Positions 36,236 through 45,524 of a DNA stretch of 64,000 nt are shown piece by piece (position 1 is the first letter of the stretch; every line of letters starts with the position of its first letter). A program made the position numbers and the translations under genes. Location of the stretch: positions 1,233,097-1,297,096 of the forward strand of contig NZ_JACVPP010000001.1 of NCBI RefSeq assembly GCF_018881815.1, given 5' to 3'. Source of the stretch: Polynucleobacter sp. MWH-HuK1 (GTDB lineage Bacteria > Pseudomonadota > Gammaproteobacteria > Burkholderiales > Burkholderiaceae). Under the pieces are notes generated by a model. It searched no databases. It was not told the DNA's origin and was given only the letters and a program-made list of their open reading frames with translations.

Positions 36236-37081
36236 CTAGTGTTTACCAGTAATTGCCAGGGTTCTTTGGGCTAATAACACTACAGGCCTATCAATCATGC
36301 GGCCATCAAGCTTCACGGCACCGCCCTTAGATGCTTTATCTGCATCTATCACCCGCTGAGCCCATGCCAGCTCTTCTTCAGTGGGTGTAAATGCTGCAAT
36401 GACGATGCCGACCTGCTTAGGATGAATGCACAGCTTGCCACCAAAACCCATACGTTTTGCGCGTTCTGCATCCTCAGCGATGCGCTCAACATCATCAGTG
36501 GAGGGTGTGACCCCATCAATAGGAGGAGCAATCTGCGCTAGGCGAGAAGCTAAAACAATTTGATAGCGAGCTGTTTGTAACTCAGTTTCTTGACGGTCGC
36601 AAACCATGCCAAGGTCAGCCTGTAAATCTAGGTTGCCTAAAGCAAGGCGAATGACCTGATTGGAGTTGGCAATTTCTTTCAACTTATCTAGGCCGACTGC
36701 AGTCTCAATCATCGGAATGATTGCCGTATTAGGCAGTATTAAAGCAGCGCCATTAATTTGATCAAGAGATTCACTCTTTGGAATGAGTAGGCAAGCCACT
36801 TGCAGCTCTTGCGCAAGAATGAGATCGGCTGCATAAAACTTACTACCTGGTGAGTTCGTGCGAATCACCAAGCGTTTCTTTTGCTCATCACTAAAGTTTG
36901 GCCAAGCGGCGCGGATTGCATCGCGTGCACTGGCTTTATCTTCCTCGGCAACAGCATCCTCAAGATCTAATACGACACCGCTAGCTCCGCTATCAAGGGC
37001 TTTTACAAAACGCTCAGGACGAGTGCCGGGTACAAATAAAAAGTTAGTACTAAATCCTAACGGCGTATCAAGTGGGTTCAT
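36236..37081 (-). CDS. CoA ester lyase, HpcH/HpaI (CitE-like) family
   Basis: The 281-residue product from the ATG at 37081 starts MNPLDTPLGFSTNFLFVPGTRPERFVKALDSGASGVVLDLEDAVAEEDK, a clear CitE-like TIM barrel; the metal-binding Glu/Asp are in VVLDLEDAV and PMIETAVGL. The frame is open to 37147, but the extra 22 residues overlap the upstream gene by 52 bases and are not part of the family. Such enzymes split malyl-, citramalyl- or methylmalyl-CoA. Its neighbours suggest citramalyl-CoA or a relative as substrate, which is inference. Confidence 0.9.
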   Translation of the reverse strand: MNPLDTPLGFSTNFLFVPGTRPERFVKALDSGASGVVLDLEDAVAEEDKASARDAIRAAWPNFSDEQKKRLVIRTNSPGSKFYAADLILAQELQVACLLIPKSESLDQINGAALILPNTAIIPMIETAVGLDKLKEIANSNQVIRLALGNLDLQADLGMVCDRQETELQTARYQIVLASRLAQIAPPIDGVTPSTDDVERIAEDAERAKRMGFGGKLCIHPKQVGIVIAAFTPTEEELAWAQRVIDADKASKGGAVKLDGRMIDRPVVLLAQRTLAITGKH

Positions 37082-37095
37082 GAGTAGAGGTATGT

Positions 37096-38472
37096 TTAAT
37101 TCGAAGGAAGTAGAAAGCCTATCTTGGCTTGTTTGCGGATATTCCACAAGAGATCAATTGCTTTATTCATCTCGGCTGGGTTGGCGCCACCGCTGAAGGC
37201 GGCTAGACGCATCGCTTTGTCGGTAATTTCTGCGCGAGATAGGGTGTTGCCAGGATCGCCCTTAGGCTCATCAACGCGACCATCCAAAACTTGCCCATTC
37301 TTTAAGTGCACTTTAACTTTGCCGATCCAGCGTTGTGGATAAGCGCCATCTACTTCAGGGTCCAGAGTCATCGTAACGCGCTCACGGAACGCGCAGATCT
37401 CATTATCATGAAAGTGCGTGTCAAATTCCTGCAAACCAGCAAATTGATAATGGGTAACTAAAGCCAATACTGTACCCATAGAAAACTTAGATTGATGCAC
37501 GGTAGCTGGATCTGTTACCGGCCCCAAAACATCAATAGCGCCTTGATGCACCAAAGTCTCTACCTTAACGATGTCGTTAGGGGATAGCTTATTGGCCAAC
37601 ATCACTTGCAATAAGGCATCTGCAGCAGGGTGAGTATGGCGGCATGAAGCGTAATACTTAAAGCTAGTTTCTGCTAAAGCCCAGCGGCTACCTAAGCGAT
37701 CCACTAGCTTACTTGGATCGCTATCGCTTGACATGCCAGCGGCAAGACCTTGCTTACCCTCCAGAATATGCTGCGCACCTGTAAATCCAGCTTGTGCGAT
37801 ATATGCAGACATTAAGCCCGTAGATGCGGCATGCGCTGTATGAAGTTGCTTGGAGTCGGCGGCATCGCGTAAAAACTCCCAAAGACCAGCTGATTGTGTG
37901 CCCGCAGAACCAAAGGCGTTGAGCATTTTCTCGGGAGAGAGTTTCAGAAGTCTTCCAACTGCTGCAGCCGCCGCAAGAGTGCCAGCGGTGCCGGTAGTGT
38001 GAAACACTTTGTAATGAGAGCGACCCAGAAATTCGCCAACGCGGATGCCTACTTCATAGCCTGCAACTGCAGCAACCAATATTTCTTCACCAGAAGCACC
38101 AAGGGCTTGTGCGCAAGCAAGTGCCGGCGGAAATACTACTGTCGCTGGATGAAAGACTGAGCCATTGTGTACATCATCTTGTTCTGCAACATGGGATGCT
38201 GCTGCATTTGCCATTGCCGCTAAAAAAGGGCTGGAGGTTTTGCGAGAAACCAGAATCTCAGATGGCCCAGCGTGTGCCGTATTAAAACCGCTCATGTTCT
38301 GCGCAAATTGGGTGATGAGCTCGACTGGTCGTGAGCCTTTCCCGGCAATGGCAGAACCAAACCAATCCACCATTAAATCTTCAGCACGGTTCATCACATC
38401 GTCAGGAATGTCTGTAGCCTTGAGGTTGGCCGCAAAGCTGGCGAGTTCACGGGAGAGGTGTTGGATGGTCAT
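37096..38472 (-). CDS. MmgE/PrpD family protein
   Basis: This family includes 2-methylcitrate dehydratase and cis-aconitate decarboxylase. From the ATG at 38472 the product has 458 residues and starts MTIQHLSRELASFAANLKATDIPDDVMNRAEDLMVDWFGSAIAG, the normal N-terminus; the open frame to 38547 adds residues that overlap the preceding gene. EQDDVHNGSVFHPATVVFPPALACAQALGASGEEIL and YKVFHTTGTAGTLAAAAAVGRLLKLSPEKMLNAFGSAGTQSAG are family blocks. It is one of many MmgE/PrpD paralogues known in Burkholderiales, whose substrates are mostly undefined. Confidence 0.9.
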   Translation of the reverse strand: MTIQHLSRELASFAANLKATDIPDDVMNRAEDLMVDWFGSAIAGKGSRPVELITQFAQNMSGFNTAHAGPSEILVSRKTSSPFLAAMANAAASHVAEQDDVHNGSVFHPATVVFPPALACAQALGASGEEILVAAVAGYEVGIRVGEFLGRSHYKVFHTTGTAGTLAAAAAVGRLLKLSPEKMLNAFGSAGTQSAGLWEFLRDAADSKQLHTAHAASTGLMSAYIAQAGFTGAQHILEGKQGLAAGMSSDSDPSKLVDRLGSRWALAETSFKYYASCRHTHPAADALLQVMLANKLSPNDIVKVETLVHQGAIDVLGPVTDPATVHQSKFSMGTVLALVTHYQFAGLQEFDTHFHDNEICAFRERVTMTLDPEVDGAYPQRWIGKVKVHLKNGQVLDGRVDEPKGDPGNTLSRAEITDKAMRLAAFSGGANPAEMNKAIDLLWNIRKQAKIGFLLPSN

Positions 38473-38489
38473 AAATAAATAGTGTTTGA

Positions 38490-39374
38490 TTAAGCTAGTA
38501 CGGCGGTGGCTTGCATCGTTAGCCAACCTTCGTGATCTTGCGCCCAAATCGAAATCGTTTTTCCGCTCGGATCTTTTTCCAAATCAGGTTTGGCGTTCAC
38601 TTTAAAAGTGTTGATATCAAAAGTAGGGCGAATGGCGCGGAACTCAAAACTCTTGAGCTTGCAACCAGGAATACTTTGACGCACAAGATCAACTAATAAA
38701 GTCGCAATCAAAGGTCCATGCACAATCAAGCCAGGATAGCCTTCTACCTCGGTAACGTATTTACGATCGTAGTGAATGCGATGGCCGTTAAATGTTAGTG
38801 CTGAGTAGCGAAACAGCAATACATCATCAGGCGTAATGGTTTTGCTCCATTTGGCATCTGTTGGCGCAGGGGTGGGTGCTATAGGCTTGTCGTCTGGTCC
38901 GGGAGCATCGCGATAAACGATGTCATGTTCTTCAATGATTGCTAAACCATTTTGATTGGAGATCTTATGGTTAACCAAAACGAAAATCAAATCACCGGTG
39001 CGACCTGCTTTGTGAGTTACTGACTCAATTGTAGAAACTCGCTCAATTTCATCGCCAACTGCCAGCGGCTTTAGCCATTCAATACGACTGCCTGCCCACA
39101 TGCGACGTGGTAGTGGAACTGGAGGTAAAAAGCCACCGCGTTTAGGATGACCATCAGGGCCTATTTCAGATTCGCGGGCGTGAGGTAGGAAATACAGCCA
39201 GTGCCATAACTCCGGTAAAAAAGTACCTTTACTTGGGGCGGGATCTTCACGATCCAAGGTGGCCGAGAGGGCGCGCACTGGCGCTGATGTAACTGTGTCT
39301 TGAAATGACTCTGTTTTACCGAGCCATTCTTGAAGATGGGTGATGGTTTGAGGTTCGATTCGCATAAGTTGCAT
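38490..39374 (-). CDS. FAS1-like/MaoC dehydratase (HTD2, mesaconyl-C4-CoA hydratase-like)
   Basis: The 294-residue product has a double hotdog fold: an N-terminal part with WHWLYFLPHARESEIGPDGHPKRGGFLPPVPLPRRMWAGSRIEWL and a C-terminal MaoC-like part with LLFRYSALTFNGHRIHYDRKYVTEVEGYPGLIVHGPLIATLLVDL; the hydratase dyad Asp-His is represented by the NGHRIHYD and HGP segments. It resembles mesaconyl-C4-CoA and itaconyl-CoA hydratases. The second Met (residue 4, MRIEPQT) is the better conserved start, near 39365. It is the first gene of the minus-strand set. Confidence 0.88.
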   Translation of the reverse strand: MQLMRIEPQTITHLQEWLGKTESFQDTVTSAPVRALSATLDREDPAPSKGTFLPELWHWLYFLPHARESEIGPDGHPKRGGFLPPVPLPRRMWAGSRIEWLKPLAVGDEIERVSTIESVTHKAGRTGDLIFVLVNHKISNQNGLAIIEEHDIVYRDAPGPDDKPIAPTPAPTDAKWSKTITPDDVLLFRYSALTFNGHRIHYDRKYVTEVEGYPGLIVHGPLIATLLVDLVRQSIPGCKLKSFEFRAIRPTFDINTFKVNAKPDLEKDPSGKTISIWAQDHEGWLTMQATAVLA

Positions 39375-39396
39375 TATGCCAATCTTGGAGAAAAAC

Positions 39397-40725
39397 TCAC
39401 CCCATCAAGATGGAGATGTAGTGAAATAGTAATCCAGCTAAGGCAGACCCACCCAATACCGTGAGAACACCCTTTTGAAATTTAAATAAGGCTAATCCAG
39501 CCAAGACGCAGATTAAGATCGAGATCCAGGAAATCGAGCCACTAAAGCCCCTAGGTAAAAAGACGTGATATGCAAAAAAGAGGCCTAGATTGGCGATGAC
39601 GCCAACAACAGCTGCAGTGATAGCGGTCAGAGGAGCGGTAAAGCCAAGTTTGCCGTGAGTTGATTCAATGAGTGGTCCACCAACCAGGATAAAAAAGAAG
39701 GAAGGTAGGAAGGTAAACCAAGTGGCAATACAAGCGCCCAGTACACCAAACCAAAAAGGATTGCTAGCGCCTATTAAGTGTTGAATGTGCCCAGCAAGGT
39801 AGCCAACAAACGCAACCACCATGATGAGTGGACCTGGCGTGGTTTCACCAAGTGCTAAGCCATCAATCATTTGGTTGGCGCTAAGCCAATGGAAGTGATC
39901 AACAGCTCCTTGATATACGTAAGGAAGGACTGCATATGCTCCACCAAAAGTCAGAAAGGCGGCTTTAGTAAAGAACCAGGCAATCTGTGGATATAAGGTC
40001 TTCCAGCCGAAGAGTAAGACTAAAGTACCTATAGGTAGCAGCCAAAAGCTGAGAGCAATCAAAGAGTGGCGAATCGTTTTATGATAATCAAATTGCGCAT
40101 GCTCTGGAGCAGGAGTGTGATCATCAATAAGCGCACTGCCATGGCTGCCGGATACTTTACTGCCATGGGTATTTTTTTGTTGAAAATATTCTGGATATTT
40201 TTTGCCACCCCAATAGCCAATAGCAGCAGCAATCGCTACGATGATTGGAAAAGCAAGATTCAGAATAAAGATTGATAAAAAAGAACCTAGAGCAATCCAC
40301 TGCAGAGCCTGGTTGTGAATAGTGCGTTTACCAATACGTACTGCAGCGTGCAAGACGATTGCAGTAACAGCAGGCTTGATGCCAAAGAAGATTGCTGCAA
40401 TCCAAGGAACTTGCCCAAAGGTGAGGTAAACCCAGGATAGGCCAATCAATATGAATAAAGAAGGCAGCACAAAGAGTGTTCCCGCAAGAATGCCGCCCCA
40501 GCTACGGTGCATTAGCCAGCCTATGTAAGTCACTAGTTGTTGAGCCTCGGGCCCAGGAAGGAGCATGCAATAGTTCAGCGCATGTAAAAAGCGCCGCTCA
40601 GAAATCCAGCGACGCTTTTCAACTAACTCTTGGTGAAGGACGGCGATTTGTCCTGCTGGCCCACCAAAACTAATGAAGCCAAGTTTGGTCCAAAACTTCA
40701 AGGCCTCACGTAGTGGAACACTCAA
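39397..40725 (-). CDS. chrA: Chromate efflux transporter ChrA
   Basis: This is a full-length, two-domain CHR transporter of 442 residues with about twelve membrane segments. The N-terminal copy has FISFGGPAGQIAVLHQELVEKRRW and MLLPGPEAQQLVTYIGWL; the C-terminal copy has FLTFGGAYAVLPYVYQGAV and GLALGETTPGPLIMVVAFVGY. The middle linker, with HGSKVSGSHGSALIDDHTPAPEHAQFDYH, is hydrophilic and His-rich. It exports chromate in exchange for protons. Its ATG overlaps the fabI stop by 4 bases, so it is translated from the fabI mRNA. Confidence 0.94.
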   Translation of the reverse strand: MSVPLREALKFWTKLGFISFGGPAGQIAVLHQELVEKRRWISERRFLHALNYCMLLPGPEAQQLVTYIGWLMHRSWGGILAGTLFVLPSLFILIGLSWVYLTFGQVPWIAAIFFGIKPAVTAIVLHAAVRIGKRTIHNQALQWIALGSFLSIFILNLAFPIIVAIAAAIGYWGGKKYPEYFQQKNTHGSKVSGSHGSALIDDHTPAPEHAQFDYHKTIRHSLIALSFWLLPIGTLVLLFGWKTLYPQIAWFFTKAAFLTFGGAYAVLPYVYQGAVDHFHWLSANQMIDGLALGETTPGPLIMVVAFVGYLAGHIQHLIGASNPFWFGVLGACIATWFTFLPSFFFILVGGPLIESTHGKLGFTAPLTAITAAVVGVIANLGLFFAYHVFLPRGFSGSISWISILICVLAGLALFKFQKGVLTVLGGSALAGLLFHYISILMG

Positions 40726-41507
40726 ACTTCGTCCATTCCGCCAACTACTTGGCTAAAGCCGTTATCAACATAAATGATTTCAGCAGTAATGCCGTTTGCT
40801 AAATCAGACAATAAGAATGCTGCAGTGTTGCCTACATCGTCAATGGTGACATTGCGACGAAGTGGTGCAGTTTGTTCAACTGCTTCCAAAATCTTGCCAA
40901 AGCCTTTGATGCCTGACGCTGCCAAGGTTTTAATTGGGCCAGCAGAAATACCGTTAGCACGAATACCTTTAGGACCAACTGAGCCGGCAAGGTAGCGCAC
41001 GGAAGCTTCTAGAGAGGCTTTAGCTAAACCCATGGTGTTGTAGTTAGGAACATTCTTCATCGAGCCCAAATAAGTCAGGGTAAGTAAAGAAGACTTATCG
41101 CGCAACATGGGTAAAGCTTCTTTCGCCATTGCAGGGAAGCTATACGCTGAAATGTCATGGGCAATCTTGAAGCCTTCACGAGAGAGGCCTTCTAAAAAAT
41201 CACCAGCAATGGCTTCTCGAGGTGCAAAGCCAATAGCATGAACAAAACCGTCAAACTGAGGCCAGGATTTAGCTAAATCCTTAAAAAGGGCGCTAATTTG
41301 CTCATCGCTGCCCACATCACAGTCAAAAATCAGGTCAGTATTGAATTCATTTGCAAAATCAACAATGCGGTCCTTAAAGCGTTCGCCCACGTAGGTAAAG
41401 GCTAGCTCAGCGCCTTCGCGATGGCAGGCCTTGGCAATGCCATAGGCAATTGAGCGGTTAGAGAGGAGGCCGGTAATGAGGATTTTTTTGCCGGAGAGAA
41501 AGCCCAT
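40722..41507 (-). CDS. fabI: Enoyl-[acyl-carrier-protein] reductase FabI
   Basis: FabI is the NADH-dependent enzyme of the last reduction step in fatty-acid elongation. The 261-residue SDR protein has the atypical cofactor pocket KKILITGLLSNRSIAYGIAKA and the catalytic Tyr-x6-Lys as TYLGSMKNVPNYNTMGLAKAS, where Tyr in PNYN and Lys in GLAKAS serve catalysis. SAGPIKTLAASGIKGF is the substrate loop. The length is standard. Its stop overlaps the start of chrA. Confidence 0.96.
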   Translation of the reverse strand: MGFLSGKKILITGLLSNRSIAYGIAKACHREGAELAFTYVGERFKDRIVDFANEFNTDLIFDCDVGSDEQISALFKDLAKSWPQFDGFVHAIGFAPREAIAGDFLEGLSREGFKIAHDISAYSFPAMAKEALPMLRDKSSLLTLTYLGSMKNVPNYNTMGLAKASLEASVRYLAGSVGPKGIRANGISAGPIKTLAASGIKGFGKILEAVEQTAPLRRNVTIDDVGNTAAFLLSDLANGITAEIIYVDNGFSQVVGGMDEV

Positions 41508-41557
41508 GTTGTGTCCTTTGCTTCAAATATGATTAGCTATCTACAATTGTTGCATAT

Positions 41558-43426
41558 ATGCCCACCTTAAAACTCATTCGCCAAATTGCCCGTTTTCTGC
41601 TCCTAGCGCTGCTAGTAGGGCTAGGAGTCAATGCGGCTATTGCTGGACAGGGTATTGCGCAATACGGTAAACCCAAGTATCCCGATGGATTTGCCCATTT
41701 TGATTATGTGAACCCAAACGCCCCTCGGGGCGGAACCTTGGTATTGCCCAATCCAGGGCAAAGAACCAGCTTCGATAAATTCAACCCATTTACTTTACGC
41801 GGCATTACTGCACCAGGCATTGATTTGATGTTTGAATCTTTGGCTGAGGGGAGTGCTGACGAGGTATCTAGTATTTATGGATTATTGGCTGACGATATTC
41901 AGGTAGCCAAAGATCACAGGTCAGTAACGTTTCATATTCGTTCGGAAGCGAAGTTTTCTGATGGCAGTCCTGTATTGGCGGCTGACGTTAAATACAGCTT
42001 TGATACTTTAATGAGTGGTAAAGCTCATCCACGCTATAAGACAACTTTTGCTGATATTAAAGAAGCGGTAGTTTTATCTGATCGCTCCATCCGCTTTGAT
42101 TTTAAAAATGACAATGCAGAGTTACCAATCTTGGCGGGTACCTTTCCAGTGTTCTCGCGTAACTGGGGTAAGCAACCCGATGGATCGATGATCCCATTTG
42201 AAAAGCTTGCCTTTGAGGCACCGCTTGCAAGTGGCCCTTATTTGATAGAGTCTTTTAAAGCTGGCAAGTCGATTGTCTATAAAAAGAATCCCAACTATTG
42301 GGCTGACCAACTCAGTAAGCCACTCAACGTGCGCGTTGGTTTTTATAACTTTGATCGAGTGCTATACAAGCTCTACAGTGATGATGCTGTCAGGCTGGAA
42401 GCCTTTAAGGCGGGGGAGTTTGATGCTCTTGTTGAGTATCGCGCCAAGATTTGGGCCAAAGGCTATGTTGGCTCAAAGTTTGATAAAGGTATTTTGCTGA
42501 AAAAAGCATTCCTTAATCACAACGGTGCTGGGATGCAAGGTTTTGCAATGAATGTGCGCCGCCCAATTTTTAAGGATGTGCGTGTACGTCAAGCATTAGG
42601 TTATGCGTTAGATTTTGAATGGCTCAATCGGCAGATATTTTTTGATCAGTATAGTCGCATCAATAGCTACTTTACGAATAGCGACTTAAGTGCCAACTTT
42701 GATGGTCCTCGCAAACCAACTGAAGGTGAGTTGAAATTACTTAAACCTCTGAAAGCAAAATATCCGCAGTGGGTTCCAGATGCTGTTTTTGAGCCAATGC
42801 CTGCGGCGCCATCAACCAAGCCGCCAGGAAGTTTGCGTCAGAACTTAAAAAAAGCGCGCGAGCTTCTCATGCATGCGGGATGGCAGTATCGCGATGGCGC
42901 ATTGCGCAACGAAAAGGGTGAGCCATTTCGTTTTGAGATTGTGGAAGACGGTGGCTTCTTCTTGCGGGTGATTTCTGCGTACGTTCGCAACCTAGAGAAG
43001 TTAGGAGTGCAGGTCGATATTCGTACAAGCGACTTTGCTCTGCATCAAAAGCGTATGAACGAATATGACTTTGATATGACCACCGTACGATTCCAGGATT
43101 CTCAAAACCCAGGCAATGAGCTCTGGGACCGCTTTGGTAGTCAAGCTGCCAAAGAAAAGGGTTCCGATAACGTGATTGGAGTGCAATCACCTGTAGTAGA
43201 CGCCTTGATTGATGAGATTACCAAGGCGCAAAATCGTGAACAGTTAAGAACTGCTACTAGAGCACTTGATCGTGTCTTGTGGAATAGTTATTACGTAGTT
43301 CCTCAGTGGTACAACCCAACCCATCGTGTTGCCTTCCGTCATGAGATGCGCTATCCAGAACCGCCTTTGTACTATTCAGCTGAGCTGTGGATTATGCAAA
43401 ACTGGTGGAAAGAGGAGTCTAAATAA
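41558..43426 (+). CDS. yejA: Peptide ABC transporter substrate-binding protein YejA
   Basis: YejA-type proteins collect peptides, including microcin C in E. coli, in the periplasm. The 622-residue product has a signal peptide (MPTLKLIRQIARFLLLALLVGLG to about AIA), the family start QGIAQYGKPKYPDGFAHFDYVNPNAPRGGTLVLPNPG and the conserved DVRVRQALGYALDFEWLNR. It ends exactly on the yejB start (TAATG) and is the first gene of a four-gene operon. The promoter must be in the short gap from fabI (41508-41557), where no clear site is seen. Confidence 0.95.
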   Translation: MPTLKLIRQIARFLLLALLVGLGVNAAIAGQGIAQYGKPKYPDGFAHFDYVNPNAPRGGTLVLPNPGQRTSFDKFNPFTLRGITAPGIDLMFESLAEGSADEVSSIYGLLADDIQVAKDHRSVTFHIRSEAKFSDGSPVLAADVKYSFDTLMSGKAHPRYKTTFADIKEAVVLSDRSIRFDFKNDNAELPILAGTFPVFSRNWGKQPDGSMIPFEKLAFEAPLASGPYLIESFKAGKSIVYKKNPNYWADQLSKPLNVRVGFYNFDRVLYKLYSDDAVRLEAFKAGEFDALVEYRAKIWAKGYVGSKFDKGILLKKAFLNHNGAGMQGFAMNVRRPIFKDVRVRQALGYALDFEWLNRQIFFDQYSRINSYFTNSDLSANFDGPRKPTEGELKLLKPLKAKYPQWVPDAVFEPMPAAPSTKPPGSLRQNLKKARELLMHAGWQYRDGALRNEKGEPFRFEIVEDGGFFLRVISAYVRNLEKLGVQVDIRTSDFALHQKRMNEYDFDMTTVRFQDSQNPGNELWDRFGSQAAKEKGSDNVIGVQSPVVDALIDEITKAQNREQLRTATRALDRVLWNSYYVVPQWYNPTHRVAFRHEMRYPEPPLYYSAELWIMQNWWKEESK

Positions 43427-44502
43427 TGCAAGGTCAAATGCGCGCCTATATCTTTAAGCGCCTGCTCTTGATGATCCCAACGATCTTGGGTGTATTAACT
43501 CTCACCTTTGCCGTAGTGCAATTTGTTCCAGGTGGTCCAGTAGAGCAAATGGTATTGGAGTTAAAAGGTAAAGGTAGTGCAGCGACTGGCGGCTCAGAGT
43601 CATCGGGCTCTGGTGCAACGTATCGCGGTCGTCAAGGTGTTGATGCACAACGCCTGGAAGAGGTGAAAGCCTTGTATGGTTTTGATAAGCCACCCCTTGA
43701 GCGTTATTTCATGATGTTGGGTCGCTTTGCTCGATTCGATTTAGGTCAAAGTTATTACCAGCACGAAAGCGTATGGCGTTTAGTTGTCTCAAAATTGCCG
43801 GTGTCGATCAGCATCGGTTTATGGACTTTCTTTATTACCTATTTAGTCTCGATTCCTTTGGGTATTGCGAAGGCGGTACGTGATGGCTCACGTTTCGATG
43901 CCATTACTAGTAGCATGATTCTTGTGGGTTATGCGATTCCTGGATTTGTGTTGGGTGTCTTATTGCTGGTGGTATTTGGCGGGGGAAGTTTTTTACAGAT
44001 CTTCCCGCTAAGAGGTCTAACCTCTGATAACTGGAGCGATCTCAGTCTCATTGGCAAGGTGATGGATTACTTGTGGCATTTGGTGTTACCAATTACAGCA
44101 TCCGTTCTAGGAAGCTTTGCAGTGGTGACCATGTTGACTAAGAACTCATTTCTAGAAGAGATACGTAAGCAATACGTTCTGACTGCGCGCGCAAAAGGGC
44201 TTACTGAAAAGCAAGTTCTTTGGAAGCATGTCTTCCGCAATGCTCTTTTGCCACTGGTCACAGGTTTCCCTGCAGCGTTTATTGGCGCATTCTTTACGGG
44301 CTCCTTGTTGATAGAGACTTTGTTCTCTTTGGATGGACTTGGCTTGCTTTCGTATGAGTCAGTGATGCGCCGCGACTATCCAGTCGTATTTGGCACTCTC
44401 TACCTATTCACCTTAATTGGTTTATTTACGAAGCTGATTTCTGATCTTTGCTATGTATACATCGACCCACGCATTCAGTTTGGTGCGGGAGGTAGTTCAT
44501 GA
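43426..44502 (+). CDS. yejB: Peptide ABC transporter permease YejB
   Basis: The 358-residue inner-membrane permease starts YIFKRLLLMIPTILGVLTLTFAVVQFVPGGPVEQM, the usual DppB-type entry, then has a hydrophilic Gly/Ser-rich insert (GKGSAATGGSESSGSGATYRG) that is typical of YejB. The coupling loop is LTARAKGLTEKQVLWKHVFRNALLP. It overlaps yejA by 1 base and yejE by 4 bases. Confidence 0.95.
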   Translation: MQGQMRAYIFKRLLLMIPTILGVLTLTFAVVQFVPGGPVEQMVLELKGKGSAATGGSESSGSGATYRGRQGVDAQRLEEVKALYGFDKPPLERYFMMLGRFARFDLGQSYYQHESVWRLVVSKLPVSISIGLWTFFITYLVSIPLGIAKAVRDGSRFDAITSSMILVGYAIPGFVLGVLLLVVFGGGSFLQIFPLRGLTSDNWSDLSLIGKVMDYLWHLVLPITASVLGSFAVVTMLTKNSFLEEIRKQYVLTARAKGLTEKQVLWKHVFRNALLPLVTGFPAAFIGAFFTGSLLIETLFSLDGLGLLSYESVMRRDYPVVFGTLYLFTLIGLFTKLISDLCYVYIDPRIQFGAGGSS

Positions 44503-45524
44503 ATCGTTGGCAACGCTTTAAGAATAGTCGCATGGGCTACGCTAGCCTATGGATATTCATGGTACTTTTTGGTTTATCGATGTGTGCCGAGTTCATTGCC
44601 AATGACAAGCCTTTAGTGGTTCGCTATGAAGGCCATTTCTATTTCCCGATCGTGAAGAGCCAGCCAGAAACGGTTTTTGGCGGAGACTTCGCCACCCCGA
44701 CTGATTTCTTAGATCCAGATATTCGTCATAACATCACGAGTAACGGTAATTGGGCAATTTACCCGCCGATTCACTACAGCTATGAGACGCTCAATTACTT
44801 CTCTAAGGTGCCTAATCCAGCACCACCATCTTGGGAGAACTGGTTAGGGACCGATGATCGTGGGCGCGATGTTTTAGCACGCCTCATCTACGGCTTTCGC
44901 TTATCCATTCTTTTTGGGTTGGCGCTCACTATTGTTGGCGTTACTGTTGGCATTATTACTGGATCCTTGATGGGATTCTTTGGTGGCAAGTTTGATTTGA
45001 TTTCTCAGCGATTGATTGAAATTTGGTCGGCTATGCCAGAGTTGTACTTGCTCATTATTTTTGCTTCGATCTTTAACCCTAGCGTTTCCTTGCTCATCAT
45101 TTTGCTGGCAGCCTTTGGTTGGATGGGTTTATCGGATTACGTTCGTGCAGAATTCTTCCGTAACCGTGCCTTGGAGTATGTGCGCGCAGCTAGAGCCTTG
45201 GGTTTAACAAATGTGCAAATCATGTGGCGCCATATATTGCCTAATAGTTTGACTCCAGTGATTACCTTTTTACCGTTCCGCATGAGTGCAGCCATTCTTT
45301 CTTTAACGAGCTTGGATTTCTTGGGCTTGGGAGTGCCGCCAGGGACGCCAAGCTTGGGCGAATTATTATCTCAAGGCAAGAGTAATCTCGATGCATGGTG
45401 GATCTCTTTATCTACTTTTGCGGTCTTGGTGACAACATTGCTGCTGTTGACCTTTATGGGCGAGGCATTGCGCAACGCATTTGATTCTCGTAAAGCTGGC
45501 TTGATGAGTGGGAGTCGCTCATGA
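44499..45524 (+). CDS. yejE: Peptide ABC transporter permease YejE
   Basis: The second permease has 341 residues and a large periplasmic loop after the first helix (about 30-135) with FYFPIVKSQPETVFGGDFATP, a marker of YejE. NWLGTDDRGRDVLARLIYGFRLSI is the DppC-type block, and the coupling loop is VRAARALGLTNVQIMWRHILPNSLTP. It overlaps both neighbours by 4 bases. Confidence 0.95.
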   Translation: MNRWQRFKNSRMGYASLWIFMVLFGLSMCAEFIANDKPLVVRYEGHFYFPIVKSQPETVFGGDFATPTDFLDPDIRHNITSNGNWAIYPPIHYSYETLNYFSKVPNPAPPSWENWLGTDDRGRDVLARLIYGFRLSILFGLALTIVGVTVGIITGSLMGFFGGKFDLISQRLIEIWSAMPELYLLIIFASIFNPSVSLLIILLAAFGWMGLSDYVRAEFFRNRALEYVRAARALGLTNVQIMWRHILPNSLTPVITFLPFRMSAAILSLTSLDFLGLGVPPGTPSLGELLSQGKSNLDAWWISLSTFAVLVTTLLLLTFMGEALRNAFDSRKAGLMSGSRS

